A DNA stretch of 38,940 bases, taken from contig CASFEZ010000020.1 of assembly GCA_949293815.1 (NCBI GenBank), positions 1 through 38,940 of the forward strand, written 5' to 3'. How positions within the stretch are numbered: the first letter of the stretch is position 1; each line of letters begins with the position of its first letter. Source of the stretch: an uncultured Eubacteriales bacterium. GTDB lineage: Bacteria; Bacillota; Clostridia; Oscillospirales; Acutalibacteraceae. Both the position numbers and the translations under genes were made by a program. A model generated the notes under the pieces. The model was not told the DNA's origin and ran no database searches. It was given only the letters and a program-made list of their open reading frames with translations. This document shows positions 8,497-16,227 of this stretch, in pieces.

Positions 8497-9738
8497 TTAT
8501 TCTTCAAACAGCACATTCATAAAGAGGGCGATTATATAATCCTCCGGTTCCGGGTCACTGCGCTTGAGTTCGGAGAAAATACCCCTGCCTTTTTCCTCGC
8601 CCCATTTTTTAATGGCGGACGCGGCAGCAGTAATATCGAATATCGCCACATCGCGAATTTCCGCATAAGCGCTTTTCAGCCAGTCGGCTGCCTCTTCCGC
8701 CGTGTAGACCATCTGGTCATCCGCACCGGACTTTTCCAGTGCCAGCTCCAGCGCCGCCAGAAAAATGCTGTCCGCCGTAGCCGCCCCCTCCGAATATGCC
8801 GCCAGCGCCTCGAAATACGGACCGCCGCGCAGACTGCGGTTCAGCACCGACCGGCGCGTCAGTTCGTGGGTCAGTTCCGCCGCCGTTAATTTGCGCAAAA
8901 AGCGCCTGGCCATACCGGCACGCGCCGCCTTCTGTTCCGAGGCATCATCCAAAAAATAGCGTTTGCCCGCGTACCGGCCATAGGCGCGCATGGTATCGTT
9001 ATACCCCAGCGCAATCAGCGAATCCAGCACTTCCCGCTCAAAGCACAAAAAGCTGCCCAGCTCCCGGGAGGGCTTCAGATATTTCACATACGGATGGTTT
9101 TCATACCCCGGATGCGTCGCCTCCCGGCGCAAATCCACCGCCGTAATATCATCGCTGCCCATGCGCAGCGCCGTGGCGATGGGCAAATTGTCGTAATACC
9201 CGCCGTCCAGATAAAACTGCCCGTCGATTTCACAGCGGGGAAACGCCGGGAAACAGGCGCAGGAGGCATTGATCCACTGTACAAAATACCCGGGCTGTAT
9301 GTCTTTTTTCATGATTTCCAGCGGCAGCATTCCCTGATACCGAACCGTCAAAAGCGCGTAATCCACCGGAGAAGCAAAAAACTTCTCCTCATTGGCATAT
9401 TTTTTCAGACAATCCAAAAAGGGCGTAATGTCCGCGCCTGCGCCATCCTTAAAATAGGTTTTCAAAAACGGCGCAATATTTTCCCGCTGCTCATACATGG
9501 CGTTGAAGGATTTTTCAAAGTTCATGCCGTTGTTCATCACCGTGTCCAGATTCATCTCCGTCCACAGCTCCCCGGCTGCTTCAAAATCATCCTGTACATA
9601 AAATCCGGCGTTGATAGAACCGATGGAGGTGCCGACTGCCAGCTCAAATTCTTCGCCCAGCTCCCGCAGCGCCTTCCATACACCGTATTCGTACGCGCCC
9701 TTCGAGCCGCCGCCCGCAAAGACGATGGCTTTTTTCAT
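8497..9738 (-). CDS. Patatin-like phospholipase/acyl hydrolase
   Basis: A 413-residue protein. The N-terminal patatin domain has the oxyanion loop AGGGSKGAYEYG (residues 8-19), the nucleophile elbow GTSIGS with Ser38, and YLDGGYYDN with the dyad Asp near 178. Patatin enzymes are Ser-Asp dyad lipid acyl hydrolases; substrate and location are not given by the sequence and I see no signal peptide or membrane helix. The C-terminal 150 residues are helical and unassigned. Its ATG overlaps the stop of the flavodoxin-like gene (ATGA), so the two are coupled; whether this reflects a shared function is unknown. Confidence 0.9.
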   Translation of the reverse strand: MKKAIVFAGGGSKGAYEYGVWKALRELGEEFELAVGTSIGSINAGFYVQDDFEAAGELWTEMNLDTVMNNGMNFEKSFNAMYEQRENIAPFLKTYFKDGAGADITPFLDCLKKYANEEKFFASPVDYALLTVRYQGMLPLEIMKKDIQPGYFVQWINASCACFPAFPRCEIDGQFYLDGGYYDNLPIATALRMGSDDITAVDLRREATHPGYENHPYVKYLKPSRELGSFLCFEREVLDSLIALGYNDTMRAYGRYAGKRYFLDDASEQKAARAGMARRFLRKLTAAELTHELTRRSVLNRSLRGGPYFEALAAYSEGAATADSIFLAALELALEKSGADDQMVYTAEEAADWLKSAYAEIRDVAIFDITAAASAIKKWGEEKGRGIFSELKRSDPEPEDYIIALFMNVLFEE

Positions 9739-10292
9739 ACGCGCGCTCCCTCCAAAAGCACCTGAACAATATCATCCGCACGGCAGAGGGAACGGTCAAA
9801 GCCTGCCGAATCCGTGCCCGGGAAAAACCGGCCGCAGGTATAGGTAATATCCAGATTTTTAAAGAAAATACCAGTCTGCTTTTTGATAATATCAAACGCA
9901 TCCTTTCCGCTCCGGCCGGCAGTGATAAACAAAAAGCCCTTGCGGTTGGGATTGGTCTGCATATCATACCCGGTGAAATTTTTATAGTAATACGGCTGGC
10001 AGCGGTCATAAATTGCCTTTAAGGGCGCGGGAACAGAATAGTTATACACCGGCGTCGCCACCGCCAGCACATCGCAGTCCTCGGCGGCGGCAAACAATTC
10101 GTCCAAATCCCGCTCAAAGCACCGCCCTGTTTTTTCGCACTGTCCACAGCCGGTGCAGCTTTTCGGCGCCAAATCAAAACAGTCAAACAGGCGAATATCG
10201 GTATTATCCGGGAATGCCCCCAAAAAACTCGCCAAAACATCCGCCGTTACACCGTTTTTACGGGGAGAAGCAAAGAGAACCGTTACTTTCAT
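9735..10292 (-). CDS. Flavodoxin-fold NAD(P)H-dependent FMN oxidoreductase
   Basis: The product has 185 residues. MKVTVLFASPRKNGVT is the phosphate-binding start of the flavodoxin-like/NADPH-dependent FMN reductase fold. CTGCGQCEKTGRC at residues 46-58 is a CxxCxxCx5C cluster seen in iron-sulfur flavoproteins and related oxidoreductases. VATPVYNYSVPAPLKAIYDR is the typical FMN-contacting segment. It likely transfers electrons from NAD(P)H to an unknown acceptor. The start is the ATG at 10292, behind GAGGGGG, with a good promoter at 10330-10358; longer in-frame readings run through that promoter. First gene of the operon with the patatin gene, murC and hemW. Confidence 0.88.
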   Translation of the reverse strand: MKVTVLFASPRKNGVTADVLASFLGAFPDNTDIRLFDCFDLAPKSCTGCGQCEKTGRCFERDLDELFAAAEDCDVLAVATPVYNYSVPAPLKAIYDRCQPYYYKNFTGYDMQTNPNRKGFLFITAGRSGKDAFDIIKKQTGIFFKNLDITYTCGRFFPGTDSAGFDRSLCRADDIVQVLLEGARV

Positions 10293-10329
10293 GGTTAAGA
10301 ACCCCCTCGGTATGAATTTAACTGTTCTC

Positions 10330-10358
10330 ATTTTACTATAATGGCGAAAAAATGTAAA
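10330..10358 (-). promoter_or_regulatory. Promoter of the flavodoxin-patatin-murC-hemW operon
   Basis: Minus strand TTTACA (10358-10353), 17-nt spacer, TAAAAT (10335-10330), 38 bp before the first ATG of the operon. Confidence 0.6.
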
Positions 10359-10483
10359 TAGAACCATCCGATTTTCCTGATATTTTTCCGCACACCGGTC
10401 GGTATATTCCAAAACCGCGTCTATGCTTCGGCAAAGCAGATACCATTTCTGAAAAAACAAACCAGTGAACTTTGCGGGAAGGG

Positions 10484-10512
10484 TTGATAATTGCTCCCGT
10501 TTGTGCTAAATT
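10484..10512 (+). promoter_or_regulatory. Promoter of kdgK-eda-ilvD
   Basis: TTGATA (10484-10489), 17-nt spacer, TAAATT (10507-10512), about 66 bp before the kinase start. A second -10-like TTATAAT lies near 10537. No clear operator is visible. Confidence 0.5.
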
Positions 10513-10578
10513 ATATCTATCTGTTATTTTTTCCTTTTATAATGGAGAAGCACAGCGTAGTTTGAAAGGATGAATCCC

Positions 10579-11676
10579 ATGCTCATTCAGTTAAAAGACA
10601 AAAATGACTGTATGTATGATATGATTGCCCTCGGCGAAGTGATGCTCCGGCTCGACCCGGGCGACTGCCGCATCAAAACCGCCCGCTCGTTCCGCGTGTG
10701 GGAAGGCGGCGGCGAATACAATGTAGCACGCGGTCTTCGGCGCTGCTTCGGCATGAGAACCGGCGTGGTCACCGCTTTTGCGGATAACGAAGTCGGACGG
10801 CTTTGTGAGGACTTTATTTTACAGGGCGGCGTTGACACCTCCCTGATTCGCTGGGTGCCCTATGACGGCATCGGTCGCAGCGTGCGCAACGGCTTGAACT
10901 TCACCGAGCGGGGCTTCGGCATTCGCGGCGCGGTGGGTGTTTCCGACCGGGGAAATACCGCCATCTCCCAGTTAAAGCCCGGCGATATCGACTGGGACAA
11001 AATTTTCGGCGAATACGGCGTGCGCTGGCTGCATACCGGCGGCATTTACGCCGCGCTCTCCGAATACAGCGCCGAAGTGGTAATTGAAGCGGTCAAAGCC
11101 GCTAAAAAATACGGCACGATCGTTTCCTATGACCTGAACTACCGTCCCTCTCTGTGGAAAGGCATCGGCGGACAGGAAAAAGCACAGCAGGTCAATAAGG
11201 AAATTGCAAAATACATTGATGTGATGATTGGCAACGAAGAGGATTTCACCGCCTGCCTCGGTTTTGCGGTCGAGGGCAACGACGAGAACCTGAAAAGTCT
11301 GAATCTGGACGGCTATGTCAAAATGCTCGGAGAGGTCTGCAAGACTTACCCGAACTTCAAAGTCATTGCCACCACCCTGCGCACGGTCAAAACGGCCACC
11401 ATCAACGACTGGAGCGCCATGGTCTATGCCAACGGTCAGGTTTACAACGGGCTTTCCCTGCCGGGGCTTGAAATTTACGATCGGGTCGGCGGCGGCGATT
11501 CCTTTGCTTCGGGACTTATCTACGGCCTGATGACCTACGATGACCCGCAAAAGGCGGTCAACTACGGCGTGGCGCATGGCGCCTTAGCCATGACCACCCC
11601 CGGCGACACCTCCACCGCCAGCCTGCGTGAAGTAGAAAAGATTGTCTCCGGCGCAGGAGCAAGGGTAGACCGGTAA
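10579..11676 (+). CDS. kdgK: 2-Dehydro-3-deoxygluconokinase (PfkB/ribokinase family)
   Basis: Phosphorylates 2-keto-3-deoxygluconate (KDG) with ATP to KDPG. The 365-residue product has the PfkB entry MIALGEVMLRLDP, the substrate-side glycines EGGGEYNVARGLRR, IVSYDLNYRPSLW (as in KDG kinases) and the catalytic-Asp/anion-hole motif YDRVGGGDSFASGL near the C-terminus. ATG 10579 is 8 nt after GAAAGGA; the in-frame ATG at 10570 touches that site. The next gene is KDPG aldolase, which supports KDG over other sugars. The protein is somewhat longer than typical KdgK (about 310-340) through insertions in its second half. Confidence 0.88.
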   Translation: MLIQLKDKNDCMYDMIALGEVMLRLDPGDCRIKTARSFRVWEGGGEYNVARGLRRCFGMRTGVVTAFADNEVGRLCEDFILQGGVDTSLIRWVPYDGIGRSVRNGLNFTERGFGIRGAVGVSDRGNTAISQLKPGDIDWDKIFGEYGVRWLHTGGIYAALSEYSAEVVIEAVKAAKKYGTIVSYDLNYRPSLWKGIGGQEKAQQVNKEIAKYIDVMIGNEEDFTACLGFAVEGNDENLKSLNLDGYVKMLGEVCKTYPNFKVIATTLRTVKTATINDWSAMVYANGQVYNGLSLPGLEIYDRVGGGDSFASGLIYGLMTYDDPQKAVNYGVAHGALAMTTPGDTSTASLREVEKIVSGAGARVDR

Positions 11677-11696
11677 AGCGCCGCCTTGCGGCGCTT
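11676..11696. repeat. GC-rich palindrome of the interspersed repeat family
   Basis: AAGCGCCGC, CTT, GCGGCGCTT: a perfect 9-bp stem starting in the kdgK stop codon. The same core recurs at 15036, 16010 and 25463. It lies between kdgK and eda without a proper T-run, so read-through is likely. Confidence 0.7.
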
Positions 11697-11738
11697 CACT
11701 CTAAAATAATATCTCCCTACGAAAGGAACGAGAAATAC

Positions 11739-12386
11739 ATGGACAAAGAACAAATCTTAACCAAAATCCAGGACGCGGGCATTGTGGCGGTCGTCCGCGC
11801 GTCCTCTACTGAGGAAGCCATGCGGATTACCGACGCCTGTATCGAAGGGGGCGTGGCAGCCATTGAGTTGACCTTTACCGTGCCCCACGCAGACAAGGTA
11901 ATTGAGGATTTGGCAAAAAAATATACGCCGGAGGAAATCATTCTCGGCGCAGGCACCGTTATCGATGCCGAAACCGCCCGCATTGCCATGCTTTCGGGCG
12001 CGCAGTATATCGTCAGCCCCTGTTTCAACGCCGAGCTGGTTAAAATGTGCAACCGGTACCGCATGGCGGTTATGCCCGGCGTTATGAGCGTAACCGAAGC
12101 GGTGCAGGCCATGGAGGCGGGCGCGGATATTTTAAAAATCTTCCCCGCTGAGCTGTTTGGTCCGAAGGTAATCAAAGCCATCAAAGGTCCCATTCCCTAT
12201 GCAAAAATGATGCCCACCGGCGGCGTCAACGCGGACAATGTGGGCGAGTGGATCCGCGCAGGCGCGGTGGCAGTCGGCGCAGGCGGCGCGCTGACCGGCG
12301 GCGCCAAGGACGGCGATTACGGCAAAATTACCGAAACGGCGAAAAAATTTGTAGAAAACATCAAAGCTGCCCGCGCGGCGCTTTGA
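11739..12386 (+). CDS. eda: KDPG/KHG aldolase (2-dehydro-3-deoxyphosphogluconate aldolase)
   Basis: Cleaves KDPG to pyruvate and glyceraldehyde-3-phosphate. The 215-residue TIM-barrel protein has GIVAVVRA (the conserved phosphate/substrate Arg), AIELTFTVPHA with the catalytic Glu, LGAGTVIDAE, FIVSPCFN-like (here YIVSPCFN), and DILKIFPAELFGP with the Schiff-base Lys. PTGGVNADNVGEWIRAGA is the C-terminal phosphate loop. Length is standard. It lies 62 bp after kdgK and 21 bp before ilvD, with CGAAAGGA before the ATG. Confidence 0.96.
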   Translation: MDKEQILTKIQDAGIVAVVRASSTEEAMRITDACIEGGVAAIELTFTVPHADKVIEDLAKKYTPEEIILGAGTVIDAETARIAMLSGAQYIVSPCFNAELVKMCNRYRMAVMPGVMSVTEAVQAMEAGADILKIFPAELFGPKVIKAIKGPIPYAKMMPTGGVNADNVGEWIRAGAVAVGAGGALTGGAKDGDYGKITETAKKFVENIKAARAAL

Positions 12387-12407
12387 TTCGCGATAGGAGT
12401 GTTCATT

Positions 12408-14066
12408 TTGAGAAGCGACAGAATTACACAGGGCATCAACGCCGCCCCCCAGCGGGCGCTGCTGCATGCGCTGGGCATTACGGACGAGGAGATGGGCAAG
12501 CCCTTAATCGGCATTGTCAGCTCCCAGAATGAGATTGTGCCCGGACATATGAATATCGATAAAGTGGTAGAGGCTGTCAAACAGGGCGTCGCCATGGCTG
12601 GCGGCATCCCGATTGTATTCCCTGCCATTGCCGTTTGCGACGGCATTGCCATGGGGCACGAGGGCATGAAGTATTCCCTGGTTACCCGGGAGCTGATTGC
12701 CGATTCCACTGAAGCCATGGCAACCGCCCATCCTTTCGACGGTCTGGTCATGGTGCCCAACTGTGACAAGAATGTGCCCGGTCTTCTGATGGCGGCGGCG
12801 CGGCTGAATATTCCCACGATTTTCGTCAGCGGCGGACCGATGCTGGCGGGGACGCATAACAAACAGAAAATCAGCTATTCCAATATTTCCGAGGCGGTCA
12901 GCCAGTTCCGTACCGGCAAAATCGGTCAGCAGGAATTGACGGACTACGAAAATCAGGCCTGCCCCACCTGCGGCTCCTGCTCGGGGATGTTCACCGCCAA
13001 CAGCATGAACTGCCTGACGGAGGTGCTGGGCATGGGTCTGCACGGCAACGGCACCATTCCCGCCGTCTACTCCGCCCGGCTGCGCCTTGCCAAACGCGCA
13101 GGCATGCAGATTATTGAACTGGTAAAAAAAGATCTGAAGCCCCGGGATATTATGACCGAAGCGGCGTTCCGCAACGCCCTGACCATTGATATGGCGCTGG
13201 GCTGCAGCACCAACAGTATGCTGCACCTGCCCGCCATTGCCCATGAATGCGGCATTACGCTGGATTTGGATATTGCCAATGAAATTTCCGAGCACACCCC
13301 GAACCTCTGCCACCTGGCACCTGCCGGCAACCACTATATCGAGCAGCTGGACGAGGCGGGCGGCATTGCGGCAGTCATGCACGAAATTGCCAAACTCGGT
13401 CTTTTGGACACCTCTCTTACCACCTGCACCGGCAAAACCATCGCCGAGGATATCGAGGGCTGTGAAATCCTTGACACCGAGATTATCCGCCCCATCACCA
13501 ACCCCTACAGCTCCCAGGGCGGCATTGCCGTACTCAAGGGCAATCTGGCGCCGGACGGCTGCGTGGTCAAGCGTTCCGCCGTTGCGCCGGAGATGATGCG
13601 CCACAGCGGCAAAGCGCGGGTATTCGACTGTGAAGAGGACGCGCTGGACGCCATTTACGGCGGCAGAATCAATTCCGGCGAGGTTGTTGTTATTCGCTAC
13701 GAGGGTCCCAAGGGCGGTCCCGGTATGCGCGAGATGCTGAACCCCACCTCCGCTATTATGGGCAGCGGACTGGGCAATTCAGTGGCGCTGATTACCGACG
13801 GACGCTTTTCGGGCGCGACCCGGGGCGCCGCCATCGGGCATGTATCGCCGGAAGCGGCAGTCGGAGGCAATATCGCGCTGATTGAAGAGGGCGATATGAT
13901 TGAAATAGATATCCCCGCCCATACCATCCAGGTGCTGGTTCCCGACGAGGAGCTTGCCGCACGCAAAGCGAAATGGCAGCCCCGCCAGCCGCGCATTACC
14001 ACCGGCTATCTGGCGCGCTACGCCAAGCTGGTAACCTCCGGCAGCACCGGCGCGGTTTTGGAATAA
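12408..14066 (+). CDS. ilvD: Dihydroxy-acid dehydratase (IlvD/EDD family)
   Basis: By sequence this is IlvD, the Fe-S dehydratase of valine/isoleucine synthesis (2,3-dihydroxy-isovalerate to 2-ketoisovalerate). The 552 residues include NCDKNVPG and [19 protein letters not shown], carrying the cluster cysteines, [20 protein letters not shown], and [13 protein letters not shown]. The start is the TTG at 12408, giving [10 protein letters not shown] as in other IlvD proteins, 9 nt after AGGAG; the GTG at 12399 abuts the site. The context is KDG catabolism, with no other ilv gene. A sugar-acid or 6-phosphogluconate dehydratase role in the same superfamily therefore cannot be excluded, although Edd proteins are usually longer. 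Confidence 0.88.
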   Translation: MRSDRITQGINAAPQRALLHALGITDEEMGKPLIGIVSSQNEIVPGHMNIDKVVEAVKQGVAMAGGIPIVFPAIAVCDGIAMGHEGMKYSLVTRELIADSTEAMATAHPFDGLVMVPNCDKNVPGLLMAAARLNIPTIFVSGGPMLAGTHNKQKISYSNISEAVSQFRTGKIGQQELTDYENQACPTCGSCSGMFTANSMNCLTEVLGMGLHGNGTIPAVYSARLRLAKRAGMQIIELVKKDLKPRDIMTEAAFRNALTIDMALGCSTNSMLHLPAIAHECGITLDLDIANEISEHTPNLCHLAPAGNHYIEQLDEAGGIAAVMHEIAKLGLLDTSLTTCTGKTIAEDIEGCEILDTEIIRPITNPYSSQGGIAVLKGNLAPDGCVVKRSAVAPEMMRHSGKARVFDCEEDALDAIYGGRINSGEVVVIRYEGPKGGPGMREMLNPTSAIMGSGLGNSVALITDGRFSGATRGAAIGHVSPEAAVGGNIALIEEGDMIEIDIPAHTIQVLVPDEELAARKAKWQPRQPRITTGYLARYAKLVTSGSTGAVLE

Positions 14067-14111
14067 GACAAAAAACAGTTTTTGGAACTTACGGAAATTT
14101 CAAAAAAATCC

Positions 14112-14139
14112 TTGCATTTTTCGTTATCTATGATAGAAT
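14112..14139 (+). promoter_or_regulatory. Promoter of the ferredoxin gene
   Basis: TTGCAT (14112-14117), 16-nt spacer, TAGAAT (14134-14139), 32 bp before the ferredoxin ATG. Confidence 0.65.
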
Positions 14140-14171
14140 AGTACTATCCCAGTGAAAAGGAGGTTTTTCCA

Positions 14172-14342
14172 ATGGCTTTCAAAATTTCTGACGACTGCAT
14201 CTCCTGCGGCGCTTGTGCGGGCGAATGCCCTGTCAATGCGATTTCCGATGGTGGTGACAAATATGTAATCGATGCGGATACCTGCATCGAGTGCGGCGCT
14301 TGCGCGAGTGTTTGCCCCGTTGGAGCCCCTGCTCAGGACTGA
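14172..14342 (+). CDS. Clostridial-type 2[4Fe-4S] ferredoxin
   Basis: A 56-residue electron carrier with the two cluster motifs [12 protein letters not shown] and [12 protein letters not shown], i.e. CxxCxxCxxxCP twice, related by pseudo-twofold symmetry. It begins [10 protein letters not shown] and ends VGAPAQD, typical of clostridial low-potential ferredoxins that serve pyruvate:ferredoxin oxidoreductase and hydrogenase. AGGAGG lies 8 nt before the ATG. It has its own promoter and a terminator at 14359-14389, so it is a monocistronic, probably highly expressed gene. Confidence 0.97.
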   Translation: MAFKISDDCISCGACAGECPVNAISDGGDKYVIDADTCIECGACASVCPVGAPAQD

Positions 14343-14358
14343 TTGATTGAAACTCGAT

Positions 14359-14389
14359 AAGGCGGCTGCTCACCGGCGGCCGTCTTTTT
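14359..14389 (+). terminator. Terminator after the ferredoxin gene
   Basis: An 11-bp stem with two wobble pairs (AAGGCGGCTGC against GCGGCCGTCTT), 6-nt loop and a run of five T. thiN starts 27 bp later. Confidence 0.75.
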
Positions 14390-14415
14390 CATCGCTTTGG
14401 GAAGGAGCGATTCAC

Positions 14416-15060
14416 ATGGAACCGATTTGCTGCATTTTCGGCGCGGGCAGCTATTACGGCACCGAGCAGCTGCCGGACGGTGATTTTTTTGCCATATCCG
14501 CCGACGGAGGTTATGAAACAGCGCTGCGTATGGGCGTGAAGCCCGATTTGCATATCGGCGATTTTGACTCCCTGCAATCGGAGGCGCACGCGCCCGAAAT
14601 CATTCGCCTGAGACCGGAAAAGGACGATACCGATACCCTGTCGGCGGTCAAGCTGGCGCTCGGTCGCGGCTTTCGTACCTATTACCTGTATGGCTGCACA
14701 GGCGGTCGAACAGACCATACCCTATCCAATATCCAGGTGCTTGCCGAATTGGCCAGAAGGGGCTGCCGGGCACGGATGATCGGCAACCGGGAAATTTTCG
14801 CCGCGCTGCATAACGACGCCATTGCCTTCTCAGAAACATCGCAGGGCATAATTTCTGTTTTTTCTCTCTCCGATAAAAGCCATGGAGTAACGGAAACCGG
14901 GCTGAAATACCCGCTGCACAATTATACCATGACCAACGGCTTCCCGATTGGCACCAGCAACGAATTCACCGGCCAACGGGCGGAAATCTCCGTTCAGGAC
15001 GGAACGCTGCTGCTTGTTTATACGGACAGCGCGGTAGAGCGGCGCTTAGCGCCGCTCTAA
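14416..15060 (+). CDS. thiN: Thiamine pyrophosphokinase
   Basis: Transfers pyrophosphate from ATP to thiamine, giving thiamine diphosphate. The 214-residue product has ISADGGYETALRMGVKPDLH and IGDFDSL, the Asp-rich Mg/ATP site, EKDDTDTLSAVKLAL, then YGCTGGRTDHTLSNI with the DH motif, and the C-terminal thiamine-binding domain with KYPLHNYTMTNGFPIGTSNE. Start is ATG 14416 behind GGAG; a longer frame from 14347 would run through the ferredoxin terminator. Oddly, its last codons (VERRLAPL and stop) are written by a GC-rich palindrome of the interspersed repeat family. Confidence 0.94.
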   Translation: MEPICCIFGAGSYYGTEQLPDGDFFAISADGGYETALRMGVKPDLHIGDFDSLQSEAHAPEIIRLRPEKDDTDTLSAVKLALGRGFRTYYLYGCTGGRTDHTLSNIQVLAELARRGCRARMIGNREIFAALHNDAIAFSETSQGIISVFSLSDKSHGVTETGLKYPLHNYTMTNGFPIGTSNEFTGQRAEISVQDGTLLLVYTDSAVERRLAPL

Positions 15061-15270
15061 GAGTGAAGAGTGAAGAGTGAAGATGTGGAAGGCTTCGCCT
15101 TAATTTATAGATAGTTTTATCAGATTGGGAAGAAAGAGAATAGAAGGGAAGAAAGATATAAACGAGGTATTTTTTATACCCACAAACAATCTATCATTCA
15201 CGCCCGAAGGGCGTCCGAATCTTCACTCTTCACTCTTCACTCTTCACTCTTAAAATACCTCTTCACTCTT
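15036..15270. repeat. Interspersed mosaic repeat, copy A
   Basis: A composite element with no gene. It starts with a GC palindrome (AGAGCGGCGC/GCGCCGCTCT, 15036-15058) and three tandem units of the 7-mer AGAGTGA (15060-15083). The core at 15087-15217 starts GGAAGGCTTCGCC and ends GGGCGTCCG. Four inverted units of the same 7-mer follow (15220-15251), and one more at 15259-15270. The core matches, in reverse orientation, the core at 25515-25646 over its whole length with moderate divergence. The arms differ between copies. No transposase is encoded, so it would be non-autonomous. Confidence 0.8.
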
Positions 15271-15310
15271 TATAATTCATTATAGCACTATATAATTCAT
15301 TACAGCACTA
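15271..15310 (+). repeat. Two tandem 20-bp direct repeats
   Basis: TATAATTCATTATAGCACTA and the same 20-mer with one change (T to C at position 13) lie head to tail between repeat copy A and the HAD gene. TATAAT within each could act as a -10 box, but no partner -35 is clear. Confidence 0.7.
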
Positions 15311-15360
15311 TTTACAAAAAAATAACCGCAGCGCCCTGCGCTGCACAAACAGGAGAACAT

Positions 15361-16002
15361 ATGATACCAAAAAACGGCGCCGTCTTTGATTTGGATGGCA
15401 CATTGCTGGACTCGATGTGGGTCTGGAATGAAGTAGACAGACTTTTTTTGCAAAGCAAAAATTTACCGGCACATCCGGACTATATCAAAACCTTAGGTCC
15501 CATGGGCTTCCACCGGGCGGCGGAATATACCCGAAGCTATTTCGGGCTGGACGAGCCGGTAGAAAAAATATTAGAAGAATGGTACCTTTTGGCAAAGGAC
15601 GCATACGATACCCGCGTACAGCTCAAAAGCGGTGCGGCGGAGTATCTGGAAATCTTGAAAGCGCACAATGTGCGCATCGGCGCGGCCACCTCGAACCACG
15701 AGGATTTATTCACCGGCACCTTAAAACGCTGCGGCATTTATGAATATTTCGACGCCTTTACCACCACCAGCGAGGTCAGCCGGGGCAAAAATTTTCCCGA
15801 TGTCTATCTTCTGGCTGCCGAGCGCATCGGCGTTACGGCGGACGGCTCGGCGGTGTATGAGGACATTGCCGCAGGGCTCAGGGGCGCAAAAAGCGGCGGC
15901 TTTCTTACCGTTGGCGTCAAAGAAACCACTGCCAATGAAGACCAGCAGGAAATCCGCGCACTGGCGGATTATTATATTGAGGATTTCCGGGAGCTGCTGT
16001 AA
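15361..16002 (+). CDS. HAD-superfamily hydrolase (beta-phosphoglucomutase-like)
   Basis: A 213-residue cytosolic phosphatase-type protein. Motif I is VFDLDGTLLDS with both Asp, motif II is AATSN, motif III Lys lies in SRGKNFPDVY, and motif IV is VYEDIAAGLRGAKSGG. A helical cap of subclass IA (residues about 18-85) matches the beta-phosphoglucomutase/phosphoglycolate phosphatase group. The substrate cannot be told. AGGAG precedes the ATG. Monocistronic, between a repeat element and the terminator at 16035-16056. Confidence 0.9.
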   Translation: MIPKNGAVFDLDGTLLDSMWVWNEVDRLFLQSKNLPAHPDYIKTLGPMGFHRAAEYTRSYFGLDEPVEKILEEWYLLAKDAYDTRVQLKSGAAEYLEILKAHNVRIGAATSNHEDLFTGTLKRCGIYEYFDAFTTTSEVSRGKNFPDVYLLAAERIGVTADGSAVYEDIAAGLRGAKSGGFLTVGVKETTANEDQQEIRALADYYIEDFRELL

Positions 16003-16009
16003 TCTCAAA

Positions 16010-16026
16010 GCGCCGCCCAGCGGCGC
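16010..16026. repeat. GC-rich palindrome of the interspersed repeat family
   Basis: GCGCCGC, CCA, GCGGCGC, just after the HAD gene stop. Same core as at 11676, 15036 and 25463. Confidence 0.65.
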
Positions 16027-16034
16027 ATCAAAAA

Positions 16035-16056
16035 ACCGGCACTTGCCGGTTTTTTT
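16035..16056 (+). terminator. Terminator after the HAD gene
   Basis: ACCGGCA and TGCCGGT form a short perfect stem with A-rich sequence before it and seven T after it. It could work in both directions. Confidence 0.8.
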
Positions 16057-16148
16057 CTTCATCTGCCGACTATTGAATGCTGCTTTACGGTTTTGTATAA
16101 AAATATTTGCCAAAGCAGGCGGTTATTCTCCGGTTTGTCGATAGATTT

Positions 16149-16177
16149 TTATCGAGTGATATGCCATAATCTATAAT
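16149..16177 (+). promoter_or_regulatory. Possible promoter of pyk
   Basis: A perfect TATAAT at 16172-16177 with a poor -35 (TTATCG) 17 nt upstream. The pyk ATG is 50 bp further. Confidence 0.4.
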
Positions 16178-16227
16178 AGATAAAATTTTGATTTTATCAA
16201 TGCACCTGTAGAAAGACGGAATCAAAT

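Noticed and set aside
10293-10460. Longer start (10460) for the flavodoxin-like gene
   Set aside because: The added 56 codons cover the promoter at 10330-10358 and the native fold starts at MKVTVLFASP.
12504-13604. 366-codon minus-strand frame opposite ilvD
   Set aside because: The plus strand is a complete IlvD with all cluster motifs; the minus frame is a by-product of GC-rich codon bias.
15060-15270. CRISPR array or VNTR from the repeated 7-mers
   Set aside because: Units are only 7 bp with no spacers and are arranged as inverted arms around a core, so this is a composite repeat, not CRISPR.
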